Under the pieces are notes generated by a model, which made no database searches, was not told the DNA's origin, and saw only the letters and a program-made list of their open reading frames with translations. From Firmicutes bacterium ZOR0006 (lineage in GTDB: Bacteria; Bacillota_I; Bacilli_A; Culicoidibacterales; ZOR0006), in assembly GCA_000798955.1 (NCBI GenBank), contig JTLC01000028.1:1-64000 (forward strand): a DNA stretch of 64,000 nt. The letters run 5' to 3'. The position numbers were made by a program, and so were the translations under genes. Numbering within the stretch: position 1 is the stretch's first letter; each line of letters starts with the position of its first letter. Shown here piece by piece: positions 8,860 through 15,976 of the stretch.

Positions 8860-9697
8860 TTAGGCTCACTTCATCATAGTTTTTCGTAAAAATTGTATTG
8901 TGACCCGTATGAGGAAAGGTAAAAAAGGCGGAATGTAAAGTTTGTTGGTGTAATTCAGCAGACATATAGGTAGGATTTTGATAATCATCTAAACCATGTA
9001 AATAAAGGACGGGGCATTTTATTTTTTTAACACTAGCTTCAACAGTAATATTTTGGAAGTTTAATTTATAAAGTTTTTGCGCACCGAAATAAAATGTTTG
9101 CCAATCATGATGCGAAAGCCAATTTTGTTTTCGATAGAGGAAGTGGGAAAGGAGAGTTTCATCAAGTCGATTAAAAGGTGCACTTGCAATAACAAAATCA
9201 ATTCGTGAATCAATCGCAGCAGTTTGCAACGCAATCGCAGCACCAAGTGAATGACCAAATAAGCCTAAAGTCGCGTGTTTCCCAATTTTGGGCTGTAAGT
9301 AATCGATAAGTAGCTTAAAGTCTTTACGCTCATAGACACCAAAACTCACAAAACTTTTGGCATTTTTACCATGATGGCGACTATCAACGGTAATAACATT
9401 GAAATTATGTTTTAAAAAGAGTGGTGCTAAGCCAATTGATTCTTGTTGATTAGCATAATAACCATGAAAAAGAATGATGTAGTTATCACTTGGTTGTGGT
9501 GTTAAAAAAATTTTCCCCTGCACATCATATCCGTATGGTGAGCGATAATAAAATGCCCGTTGGGGAACTGTTTGAAGGTAAGGTAAATCAAAACGGGTTT
9601 GTAACGGTAACAGCCGAGCTTGTTGCATTGTGTAACTAAATGGCTTGGGTGCAAAAACGAGCTTTGGTAAAATTTTATTGATAAAACGCTCTTTCAT
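8807..9697 (-). CDS. Alpha/beta hydrolase
   Basis: Serine hydrolase of the alpha/beta fold. The nucleophile elbow is GHSLG (LFGHSLGAAIAL, about residue 145), the likely acid is in HGLDDYQNP, and the histidine is in PHTGHNTIF. An oxyanion region, ILFHGYYANQQ, precedes it. 296 aa. No clear signal peptide; the N-terminus is basic and amphipathic. Substrate unknown (esterase, lipase or peptidase-like). RBS AGGTGAG precedes the ATG on the minus strand. Tail-to-tail overlap with the sprT-like gene and no terminator between them. Confidence 0.88.
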   Translation of the reverse strand: MKERFINKILPKLVFAPKPFSYTMQQARLLPLQTRFDLPYLQTVPQRAFYYRSPYGYDVQGKIFLTPQPSDNYIILFHGYYANQQESIGLAPLFLKHNFNVITVDSRHHGKNAKSFVSFGVYERKDFKLLIDYLQPKIGKHATLGLFGHSLGAAIALQTAAIDSRIDFVIASAPFNRLDETLLSHFLYRKQNWLSHHDWQTFYFGAQKLYKLNFQNITVEASVKKIKCPVLYLHGLDDYQNPTYMSAELHQQTLHSAFFTFPHTGHNTIFTKNYDEVSLIIYEFLDYVHIHDSSQS

Positions 9698-9807
9698 AAA
9701 CTCACCTTTTCCTAGTAGAATTACCCTTATTATAGCGTGTCAAGCGAGGAAGAAAAACTGTATATCTGCTGAAAAAATGTATTTTCAATAAACATAACAA
9801 CAAAGAC

Positions 9808-9835
9808 TTGGTTTTAACTTTTGACATGATATAAT
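9808..9835 (+). promoter_or_regulatory. lemA promoter
   Basis: TATAAT (9830-9835) with TGa before it; TTGGTT (9808-9813) at 16-bp spacing. A minus-strand TATAAT (9729-9734) 30 bp upstream of the divergent hydrolase start likely serves that gene. Confidence 0.6.
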
Positions 9836-9871
9836 GAGAAAAATACAAAGAGTATGAGGGGAGTGGGGTAT

Positions 9872-10372
9872 ATGAACATCGAATTTTTACTCATCATGTT
9901 CACTGTCTTACTATTAATTGCGTTGTATGCGGTTTGGGAATACAACAATCTTGTGAGTTTTCGGACACGCATTGATAATGCGTGGAATCAATTCCACGAG
10001 TTGATTGTTTCGCGGCGAATGATTGTGCTCCAATTTGTGAGCCTGGAGCAATTACCGGTTTCAACTGAGCAAAAAAATCAGTTAACCGCATTAATTGAAA
10101 CGGCTAAAAATGCAAAAACTGTCAGTGAAACATTAACAGTTGAAAAGCAAATTACGGAATTACTAGCTGCTATTTTTGATACACCTGAGTTTTTCGCGGA
10201 TAGTGCGAATGGCAATGCGTTACGGACATTGCATAACTTGGATCAACGTTTAGCACTTGCACAAATGATGTATAATGACATTGTCATTATTTATTTGAAT
10301 AAACTTGAAAGCTTCCCGACGAATATCATTGCGAGTATCTATGGGTTTAAAGCGGAAAGTTTAAACGAGTAA
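9872..10372 (+). CDS. lemA: LemA family protein
   Basis: LemA-type membrane protein of unknown biochemical role. One N-terminal transmembrane helix (residues about 4-22) is followed by a helical bundle. Family hallmarks are YNNLVSFRTRIDNAWNQF near the N-terminus and YNDIVIIYLNKLESFPTNIIASIYGFK at the C-terminus. 166 aa, slightly short. ATG 9872 is preferred over 9854 because GAGGGGAG lies just upstream. Single-gene unit; the htpX protease gene that often neighbours lemA in Bacilli is not here. Confidence 0.88.
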   Translation: MNIEFLLIMFTVLLLIALYAVWEYNNLVSFRTRIDNAWNQFHELIVSRRMIVLQFVSLEQLPVSTEQKNQLTALIETAKNAKTVSETLTVEKQITELLAAIFDTPEFFADSANGNALRTLHNLDQRLALAQMMYNDIVIIYLNKLESFPTNIIASIYGFKAESLNE

Positions 10373-10391
10373 AAAGATGTATCGATAAAAT

Positions 10392-10417
10392 CATCGCCAA
10401 TTGGCGATGGTTTTTTT
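10392..10417 (+). terminator. lemA terminator
   Basis: Perfect palindrome CATCGCCAA/TTGGCGATG (10392-10409) followed by a T-run. Confidence 0.85.
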
Positions 10418-10502
10418 GGTTAGACGCATAAAATGATTGCGAGAAAAAGCAGTCTTTTACTAATACGAAACTGAGGGAACTATTTTTTTCACTCGTCAAA
10501 TA

Positions 10503-10511
10503 TGGTATAAT
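10503..10511 (+). promoter_or_regulatory. murI promoter, extended -10
   Basis: TGgTATAAT at 10503-10511, 29 bp upstream of the murI start; T-rich -35 region. Confidence 0.6.
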
Positions 10512-10540
10512 GAAACAACTTGAAGTGAGGTGATGTAAGG

Positions 10541-11296
10541 ATGAAACAACCGATTGGAATCATAGATTCTGGAGTAGGGGGAATGAGTGTAGTCAAAACT
10601 TTATTGGAATACGAACCAGAAATGGGCTTTGTATATTTAGGCGATCAAGCACGTTGTCCATATGGTGAACGCACAAAAAAAGAATTACTACAGTTTACAT
10701 CAGAGATGATTTATTATTTAATCCAGCAGTACCAAGTAAGTGCTGTTGTGATTGCATGTAATACCATTTCGGCGACATGTTTAAATGAGGTTCGCCAACG
10801 TTTTTCTTTGCCTATCATCAGCATTGTTGAATGTGGAATTGCGGTCACGAGAGAACATCATTTGAAACCATTGGGAATCATTGCTACAACGAAAACGATT
10901 GCTTCACACATTTACCAACAGCAATTACGTGACTATTTACCACAGGCGGTGGCAACACCAAATTTTGCGACATACGTTGAAACACAAACATATGATTTAA
11001 CTGATATTAGCCGAGCGTTAGCACCATTACAGGAACACAACTTACAGGCACTTTTACTTGGATGTACGCATTACCCATTTCTGGCTACCGAAATTGCGCA
11101 AGTATTACCAGAGTGTCAGTTGCTCGATCCAGCTGTCGGTGTGATTCAGGAAGTTCAACAATTTCTCTTTCCGACAAACCGCCAAATAATTGTAACAACT
11201 GGGCAAGAGAGTCAATTGCAACAACTCTTAGCAAAATTGCTGCCAGAATATCGTTTTTCAATTCAACAGACAACACTCGAACCATATCCATCTTAA
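10541..11296 (+). CDS. murI: Glutamate racemase
   Basis: Interconverts L- and D-glutamate for peptidoglycan synthesis. Both catalytic cysteine motifs are intact (ACNTISA around residue 73 and LLGCTHYP around residue 182), as is the N-terminal IIDSGVGG and YLGDQARCPYG. 251 aa, a little shorter than the usual 260-270. RBS GAGGTGAT with eight-base spacing. Monocistronic between its promoter and the bidirectional terminator at 11293-11331. Confidence 0.96.
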   Translation: MKQPIGIIDSGVGGMSVVKTLLEYEPEMGFVYLGDQARCPYGERTKKELLQFTSEMIYYLIQQYQVSAVVIACNTISATCLNEVRQRFSLPIISIVECGIAVTREHHLKPLGIIATTKTIASHIYQQQLRDYLPQAVATPNFATYVETQTYDLTDISRALAPLQEHNLQALLLGCTHYPFLATEIAQVLPECQLLDPAVGVIQEVQQFLFPTNRQIIVTTGQESQLQQLLAKLLPEYRFSIQQTTLEPYPS

Positions 11297-11331
11297 AAGG
11301 CACCTTCTGTTCAACAAAAGGTGCCTTTTAA
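11293..11331. terminator. Bidirectional terminator (murI / hydrolase)
   Basis: TTAAAAGGCACCTT pairs with AAGGTGCCTTTTAA (11293-11306 / 11318-11331). A- and T-rich flanks let it work for both convergent genes. Confidence 0.9.
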
Positions 11332-11337
11332 GATTGT

Positions 11338-12126
11338 TTATTTAAGTGTTGGCAGCCACTCTAAGAAAGCAGCAACGATCAGCTGTTGTTGTTGCTCACT
11401 TGTGATTGTTGCAGGGAGGTCACCACTTTGCTCACCATATAAGCCAAATTGTGCATGATTACCACCTTCAAGCCAAATCGATGTCGTCTCAGCCGAAAAT
11501 TTTGGTTCAGCTTCAGCACGTGTGACATCATCTACGAGACCATCTTCACTAGCCCAAATATTGAGCATAGGTAATGATGTATTCGCAAAATCGACAGTCG
11601 GATATGCTCCGAGGAAGAATAGGCCGTTAATTTCATCAGTAGCTGGGATATCAAGAGGGTCTACTTGTAATGAAGCAAAGGCCCCACCAAGTGAATGCCC
11701 ACCAAGTGCCCAATGCTGAACTGTTGGAAATTGTTCGGCGATGTCTTGATAGACATCAGCATTTGTTAGTGCCAAATTGAAGGGCATCTGCGGAATAACA
11801 ACAGGATATCCTGCCTTAGCAATGTCGCTTGCTAAGCCAGCATAGGCATAAGGGGTTACTAAAGCTCCAGGATATAAAATGACTCCTTGAGCTTTTTTAT
11901 CAGCTGTTGGTAAAAAAACAAGCCACTGATTATCATGAGTGAGTGAAAAACTGACAGTATCATCATTATGAGATAGCGCAGCCTGTGCTTCTGGTGAAAT
12001 AGCTGCATGAGTTTGCGTCCATTGCCAAAAACTCCCTAAGCTCAGCGTTGCTAGTAAACTAATAGCTAGGAAAAGACTTAGAGCAATTCGTTGCATTTTT
12101 GGTCGTTGTAAAAAATTTTGCCACAT
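11338..12126 (-). CDS. Membrane-anchored alpha/beta hydrolase
   Basis: Alpha/beta hydrolase similar to the dienelactone-hydrolase/PF12695 group. An N-terminal signal anchor (ALSLFLAISLLATLSLGSF, about residues 14-32) has no lipobox or clear cleavage site. The nucleophile motif is GGHSLGG (about residue 144), an acid candidate is in WASEDGLVDD and the histidine in GGNHAQFGLYG. 262 aa. Probably outward-facing; substrate unknown. RBS GAGAGGAA upstream on the minus strand. Confidence 0.85.
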   Translation of the reverse strand: MWQNFLQRPKMQRIALSLFLAISLLATLSLGSFWQWTQTHAAISPEAQAALSHNDDTVSFSLTHDNQWLVFLPTADKKAQGVILYPGALVTPYAYAGLASDIAKAGYPVVIPQMPFNLALTNADVYQDIAEQFPTVQHWALGGHSLGGAFASLQVDPLDIPATDEINGLFFLGAYPTVDFANTSLPMLNIWASEDGLVDDVTRAEAEPKFSAETTSIWLEGGNHAQFGLYGEQSGDLPATITSEQQQQLIVAAFLEWLPTLK

Positions 12127-12278
12127 AAAAATTCCTCTCTTTCACAGTAATCCTAACTTAATTTGACAAAAGATGCAATTATTTTAGGGAAATGATTAGT
12201 AAATTTTATGCTGAAAGATAAAACAAAAACTCTTATAATGAATGAAGTGAAAATTCAAAAAAGGGGTAACATTATCTT

Positions 12279-12845
12279 ATGGGAAAAGCTCAGAAAATTT
12301 TAAAAGCGCAATGGAAAAATACACCATTGTGGACAAAGGTGCTGGCAAGTGCTTTCCTTATTTGGTCAGTATTTTATTTTGTTGATGCGGCTTTAATTTT
12401 TTTAGGTCAAAATTCACTAGCAATTACTGGTCAAACATTTGAGGCGTATACACTGGTTCTTAAAATTTTGGTGGGGGTCCAACTAATTCTCCTAGTAATT
12501 CATATTATCGATATTTTCAATCAAAAAACGGTGATGAATCCAAATATTCAGAATGGAAGTAAACAAATGCGTCTCTACGTTCGTAAAATTCACCCACTAC
12601 TAGGGATGAGTGTGATTACAATGGCACTTGCGCATTCACTGTGGAATTTTGCACAATTTTTCACTTTTTCATGGCCGTGGTCAGTGCAAATAATCAGTGG
12701 CATTGGGGGAATAATACTGTTGATTCTAATAGCAGTGAGTGGTGATGGCATTCTTTTTGCTCCAGCACAAAGACGTCAAAAAATTATCTTGATTCACACG
12801 ATTATTGTACTTATCTTTTTAATTCCATTTTTTATTCATATTTAA
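12279..12845 (+). CDS. Four-helix membrane protein, putative di-heme b-type
   Basis: Unknown protein of 188 aa with about four hydrophobic segments (residues about 20-42, 60-82, 105-130 and 135-155) and a final one at 165-188. Two helices each carry histidines exactly 14 residues apart: KIHPLLGMSVITMALAH and IHTIIVLIFLIPFFIH. Such H-x13-H pairs on two helices ligate two b hemes in ferric-reductase-like and cytochrome b proteins. No flavin domain is present. Heme binding is therefore inference. A TATAAT lies at 12234-12239, and AAAAAGGGGT is a slightly distant RBS. Confidence 0.7.
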   Translation: MGKAQKILKAQWKNTPLWTKVLASAFLIWSVFYFVDAALIFLGQNSLAITGQTFEAYTLVLKILVGVQLILLVIHIIDIFNQKTVMNPNIQNGSKQMRLYVRKIHPLLGMSVITMALAHSLWNFAQFFTFSWPWSVQIISGIGGIILLILIAVSGDGILFAPAQRRQKIILIHTIIVLIFLIPFFIHI

Positions 12846-12884
12846 AAACAGGGAAGAAAATTTCTGTAAAAGCAAGCGTAAATA

Positions 12885-12893
12885 TGGTACGAT
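12885..12893 (+). promoter_or_regulatory. pnp promoter, extended -10
   Basis: TGgTACGAT at 12885-12893, 34 bp before the pnp start. -35 weak. Confidence 0.45.
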
Positions 12894-12926
12894 AGAGCGT
12901 GATAAGAATTAGAGGAGAGAAGAAAC

Positions 12927-15062
12927 ATGGCAGAAAAACATGTATTTAGTACTGAAGTTGGTGGACGTACACTAACAGTTGAAATCGGTCAATTAGCAAA
13001 ACAAGCAGACGGAGCAGTTTTAGTCCGTTATGAAGATACAGTCGTACTTTCAACAGCTGTTGCAAGTAAAGACGCAAAAGATTTAGATTTTTTCCCATTA
13101 ATGGTGGTTTATGATGAGCGTTTATATGCAGCTGGGAAAATCCCAGGCGGATTCATTAAACGTGAAGGTCGTCCGAGTGAAAATGCTATTTTAGCAGGGC
13201 GTTTAATTGATCGTCCAATTCGGCCACTATTCGCTGAAGGATTCCGTAATGATGTTCAAATCGTGAATACAGTCATGAGTGCTGATATTGATAATTCACC
13301 AGAAATGGCAGCAATGTTCGGGTCATCATTAGCGTTAACAGTTTCTGATATTCCGTTTGAAGGTCCAATTGCAGGGGTTAAAGTTGGGATGATTGATGAT
13401 ACGTTTATTGTCAATCCAACACGTGAGCAAATGGAGAAGAGTGAAATTGATTTAACAGTTGCCGGAACAATGGATGCGATTAACATGGTTGAAGCAGGGG
13501 CGAATCAAGTGCCTGAAGCAGTGATGTTAGAAGCAATTATGTTTGGTCATGCAGAAATTCAAAAGTTGATCGCTTTCCAAAATGGAATCCGCGAACAAAT
13601 CGGGAAGCCAAAACGTGATGTTGTTTTATATGAAATTCCAGCAGAAATTCAAACAACAGTAACGAATTTAGTTGGTGCACAATTAGTTGCTGCTGCAAGT
13701 ATTCCAGGAAAACAAGATCGTTATGCGGCGATTGATGCTTTACAAGCAGAAGTTGTTGCTCATTACGAAGCACTCGAAGCTGATGCTAAAACATTCAAGC
13801 AAGCTAAAGAATTTGCGAATGAAATTGTTAAAAATGAAGTGCGCCGTTTAATTACAGAAGATAAAGTACGTCCAGATGGTCGTCAAATCGATGAAGTACG
13901 TTCATTAGCAGCAGAGACAGATTTATTACCACTGACACACGGAACAGCATTGTTTACGCGTGGGGAAACACAAACATTAAGTATTGTGACTTTAGGAGCA
14001 GCCGGTGAGCATCAAATTTTAGATGGACTAGATGGGGAAGAAACAAAACGTTTTATGCACCACTATAATTTCCCACCATTCTCAGTTGGTGAAACAGGAC
14101 GTATGGGAGCACCAGGTCGTCGCGAAATTGGTCACGGCGCATTAGGTGAACGAGCATTAAGCTATGTCTTACCAGATGAAACAACGTTCCCATATACAAT
14201 TCGTGTTGTTTCTGAAGTTTTAGAATCAAATGGTTCAACATCACAAGCGAGTATTTGTTCATCAACAATGGCATTGATGGCAGCAGGTGTGCCAATCGTC
14301 GCACCAGTTGCAGGAATTGCAATGGGATTGATTAGTGATGGAACGAACTATAGTGTGTTAACTGATATCCAAGGACTAGAAGATCACCTCGGTGATATGG
14401 ACTTTAAAGTTGCTGGAACAGCAAATGGGGTTACAGCCTTACAAATGGATATCAAAATTAAAGGGATTACCCGTGAAATTTTAGCTGAAGCACTGGCACA
14501 AGCGTATAAAGGCCGTATGCATATCCTTGAAACATTAGTGTCAACAATTGCTGAACCACGTGAGGATGTTGCAGCTACTGCACCAAAAGTTGAAGCAATG
14601 CAAATCAAGGTTGCTCAAATCCGTACAGTTATTGGAACTGGAGGAAAACAAATCAACCAAATTATTGATGAAACAGGTGTTAAAATCGATATTGAAGAAG
14701 ATGGACGTGTCTTTATTTACAGTGATAGTCGTGAAATGATCAATCGTGCAAAACAAATCATTGAAGATTTAACACGTGAAGTTGAATTAAATGCAATCTA
14801 TGAGGCAAAAGTTGTCCGTATTGAAAAATTCGGAGCGTTCGTAGAACTCTTCCCTGGAAAAGATGCGCTTGTTCATATTTCACAATTAGCTCATGAACGT
14901 GTTGAAAAAACCGAAGATGTTGTCAAACTTGGAGATGTCGTGCGTGTCAAAGTAACAGAAATTGATCAACAAGGTCGAGCGAATGCATCAATGAAAGTAT
15001 TATTGCCGAAACCGGAAGCAAAACCAAAGACAGAAGAGACAGCAAAGACGAAACCAGAATAA
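12927..15062 (+). CDS. pnp: Polyribonucleotide nucleotidyltransferase (PNPase)
   Basis: Phosphorolytic 3'-5' exoribonuclease of the RNA degradosome. Two RNase PH domains (about residues 10-230 and 310-540, with [20 protein letters not shown] in the second), a KH domain (about 555-615, [15 protein letters not shown]) and an S1 domain (about 620-690). 711 aa with a charged, low-complexity tail ([17 protein letters not shown]). RBS AGAGGAGA. rpsO, often directly upstream in Bacillota, is not present. Own promoter. Confidence 0.98.
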   Translation: MAEKHVFSTEVGGRTLTVEIGQLAKQADGAVLVRYEDTVVLSTAVASKDAKDLDFFPLMVVYDERLYAAGKIPGGFIKREGRPSENAILAGRLIDRPIRPLFAEGFRNDVQIVNTVMSADIDNSPEMAAMFGSSLALTVSDIPFEGPIAGVKVGMIDDTFIVNPTREQMEKSEIDLTVAGTMDAINMVEAGANQVPEAVMLEAIMFGHAEIQKLIAFQNGIREQIGKPKRDVVLYEIPAEIQTTVTNLVGAQLVAAASIPGKQDRYAAIDALQAEVVAHYEALEADAKTFKQAKEFANEIVKNEVRRLITEDKVRPDGRQIDEVRSLAAETDLLPLTHGTALFTRGETQTLSIVTLGAAGEHQILDGLDGEETKRFMHHYNFPPFSVGETGRMGAPGRREIGHGALGERALSYVLPDETTFPYTIRVVSEVLESNGSTSQASICSSTMALMAAGVPIVAPVAGIAMGLISDGTNYSVLTDIQGLEDHLGDMDFKVAGTANGVTALQMDIKIKGITREILAEALAQAYKGRMHILETLVSTIAEPREDVAATAPKVEAMQIKVAQIRTVIGTGGKQINQIIDETGVKIDIEEDGRVFIYSDSREMINRAKQIIEDLTREVELNAIYEAKVVRIEKFGAFVELFPGKDALVHISQLAHERVEKTEDVVKLGDVVRVKVTEIDQQGRANASMKVLLPKPEAKPKTEETAKTKPE

Positions 15063-15083
15063 CGAATGAAAAAACAGAAAAAA

Positions 15084-15137
15084 ATCGGGATATTCTTCCT
15101 TTAATCTTCATTTATTGGAAGAAAACCCAATTTTTTT
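15084..15137 (+). terminator. pnp terminator
   Basis: TTCTTCC (15093-15099) pairs with GGAAGAA (15117-15123) and an outer GGG/CCC (15087-15089 / 15126-15128), then seven T's. Rather long loop. Confidence 0.65.
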
Positions 15138-15397
15138 GTTGAAAAGCTATATTCTTATTCAGTTATAATAATATTTAATAAAAAATAAGAAAATTAGTCG
15201 CTTTTTCTGTTCATATCGTGTAGAATGAAATAGTATATTGATTGAATTCTACTTTAAGTACTAAGTATTTTGTATTCAGGGGGAAGTTCGGAAAATGTAT
15301 TGGGTAGATAACAACCATTTGAAAGTGAAACTGCTTAGCAGAAGAACAAACGAAAAAGTTATCAAAAATTTTGTATAATACAGAGGAGTATTTATTC
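15138..15397 (+). promoter_or_regulatory. Long leader of the S1-domain gene
   Basis: A TAGAAT (15221-15226) and a second TATAAT (15374-15379) can be seen; neither has a good -35. If the first is used, the leader is about 165 nt and contains short inverted repeats such as CTGC-tta-GCAG near 15330. No known riboswitch recognised. Confidence 0.35.
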
Positions 15398-15649
15398 ATG
15401 GAAAACCAAACAAACATTCAAGTAGGCGACATCATTGATGGAGAAGTAGTACGTATCGAGCAATACGGAGCATTCGTACGCGTTGCAGATCGTCGTAACG
15501 GATTAGTTCACATCTCTCAATTAGCTGACGAGTTCGTGAAAAACGTTGCAGATTACGTTCAAGTAGGAGATGTTATCACTGTTAAAGTTATCAACATTGA
15601 CGAAAATGGTCGTATCAGCTTATCACGTAAAGACGTAGATGCTGAATAA
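15398..15649 (+). CDS. Small S1 RNA-binding domain protein
   Basis: 83-aa protein consisting of one S1 domain (VGDIIDGEVVRIEQYGAFVRV ... [13 protein letters not shown] ... VGDVITVKVINIDENGRISLSRK). Related to the B. subtilis YugI/GSP13 and CvfD group, which bind RNA or ribosomes, but much shorter than YugI. GAGGAG upstream selects ATG 15398. Synonymous choices are of the preferred type seen in adhE, suggesting strong expression. It follows pnp, itself an S1 protein, but is a separate unit. Confidence 0.88.
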   Translation: MENQTNIQVGDIIDGEVVRIEQYGAFVRVADRRNGLVHISQLADEFVKNVADYVQVGDVITVKVINIDENGRISLSRKDVDAE

Positions 15650-15665
15650 TCATTAGCCTATGGCT

Positions 15666-15697
15666 AAAAGCCCCAAGTTTTGGGGCTTTTTTTTTAT
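15666..15697 (+). terminator. Terminator of S1-domain gene
   Basis: AAAAGCCCCAA (15666-15676), 3-nt loop, TTGGGGCTTTT (15680-15690) and a T-run. Confidence 0.92.
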
Positions 15698-15837
15698 GCA
15701 AGAAAGTGAGACAATTATCAATAGTTACTATTAATTGAATTCGATTACATTATTGAATAATTATAAAAAACCTTGAAAAATACTTAGAATTATTAGATAA
15801 TTTAGCTATTGTGATTGTAAAATGCTAAATGAATTTT
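15698..15837. other. AT-rich gap upstream of adhE control region
   Basis: No gene or strong signal. A single Rex-like half site TTGTGA lies at 15809-15814 without its partner. Confidence 0.4.
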
Positions 15838-15852
15838 TTGTAAACGCTTGCA
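15838..15852 (+). promoter_or_regulatory. cre-like (CcpA) site upstream of adhE
   Basis: TTGTAAACGCTTGCA fits the relaxed Bacillus consensus WTGNAANCGNWNNCW at every fixed position. It lies about 70-80 bp upstream of the predicted transcription start, a position more compatible with activation than roadblock. Inferred from sequence only. Confidence 0.6.
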
Positions 15853-15859
15853 TAAGTTT

Positions 15860-15877
15860 TTGTGAAAAAAATCACAA
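15860..15877 (+). promoter_or_regulatory. Rex operator 1 of adhE
   Basis: TTGTGA-AAAAAA-TCACAA, a perfect 18-bp Rex-type palindrome directly upstream of the -35. Rex is the NADH/NAD+-sensing repressor that typically controls adhE. Confidence 0.85.
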
Positions 15878-15885
15878 AAAAACTC

Positions 15886-15914
15886 TTGAAAGTCAAAAAA
15901 ACGTATGGTACAAT
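15886..15914 (+). promoter_or_regulatory. adhE promoter
   Basis: TTGAAA (15886-15891), 17-bp spacer, TACAAT (15909-15914) with TGg. It sits between the two Rex sites. Confidence 0.85.
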
Positions 15915-15930
15915 TTCACTTGTAAATAAA

Positions 15931-15948
15931 AAGTGAAAAAAATCACAA
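15931..15948 (+). promoter_or_regulatory. Rex operator 2 of adhE
   Basis: AAGTGA-AAAAAA-TCACAA, 16 of 18 matches to the first site, just downstream of the predicted transcription start. Occupancy would block elongation or initiation. Confidence 0.75.
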
Positions 15949-15976
15949 ATTTATTTTTAAAAGGAGTCTTACGATT

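Noticed and set aside
13256-13773. Antisense open frames within pnp, adhE, leuS and other large genes
   Set aside because: No RBS or recognised domains; they mirror the codon pattern of the strongly supported genes on the other strand.
15809-15826. Third Rex site upstream of adhE
   Set aside because: Only a TTGTGA half; the partner TCACAA is absent.
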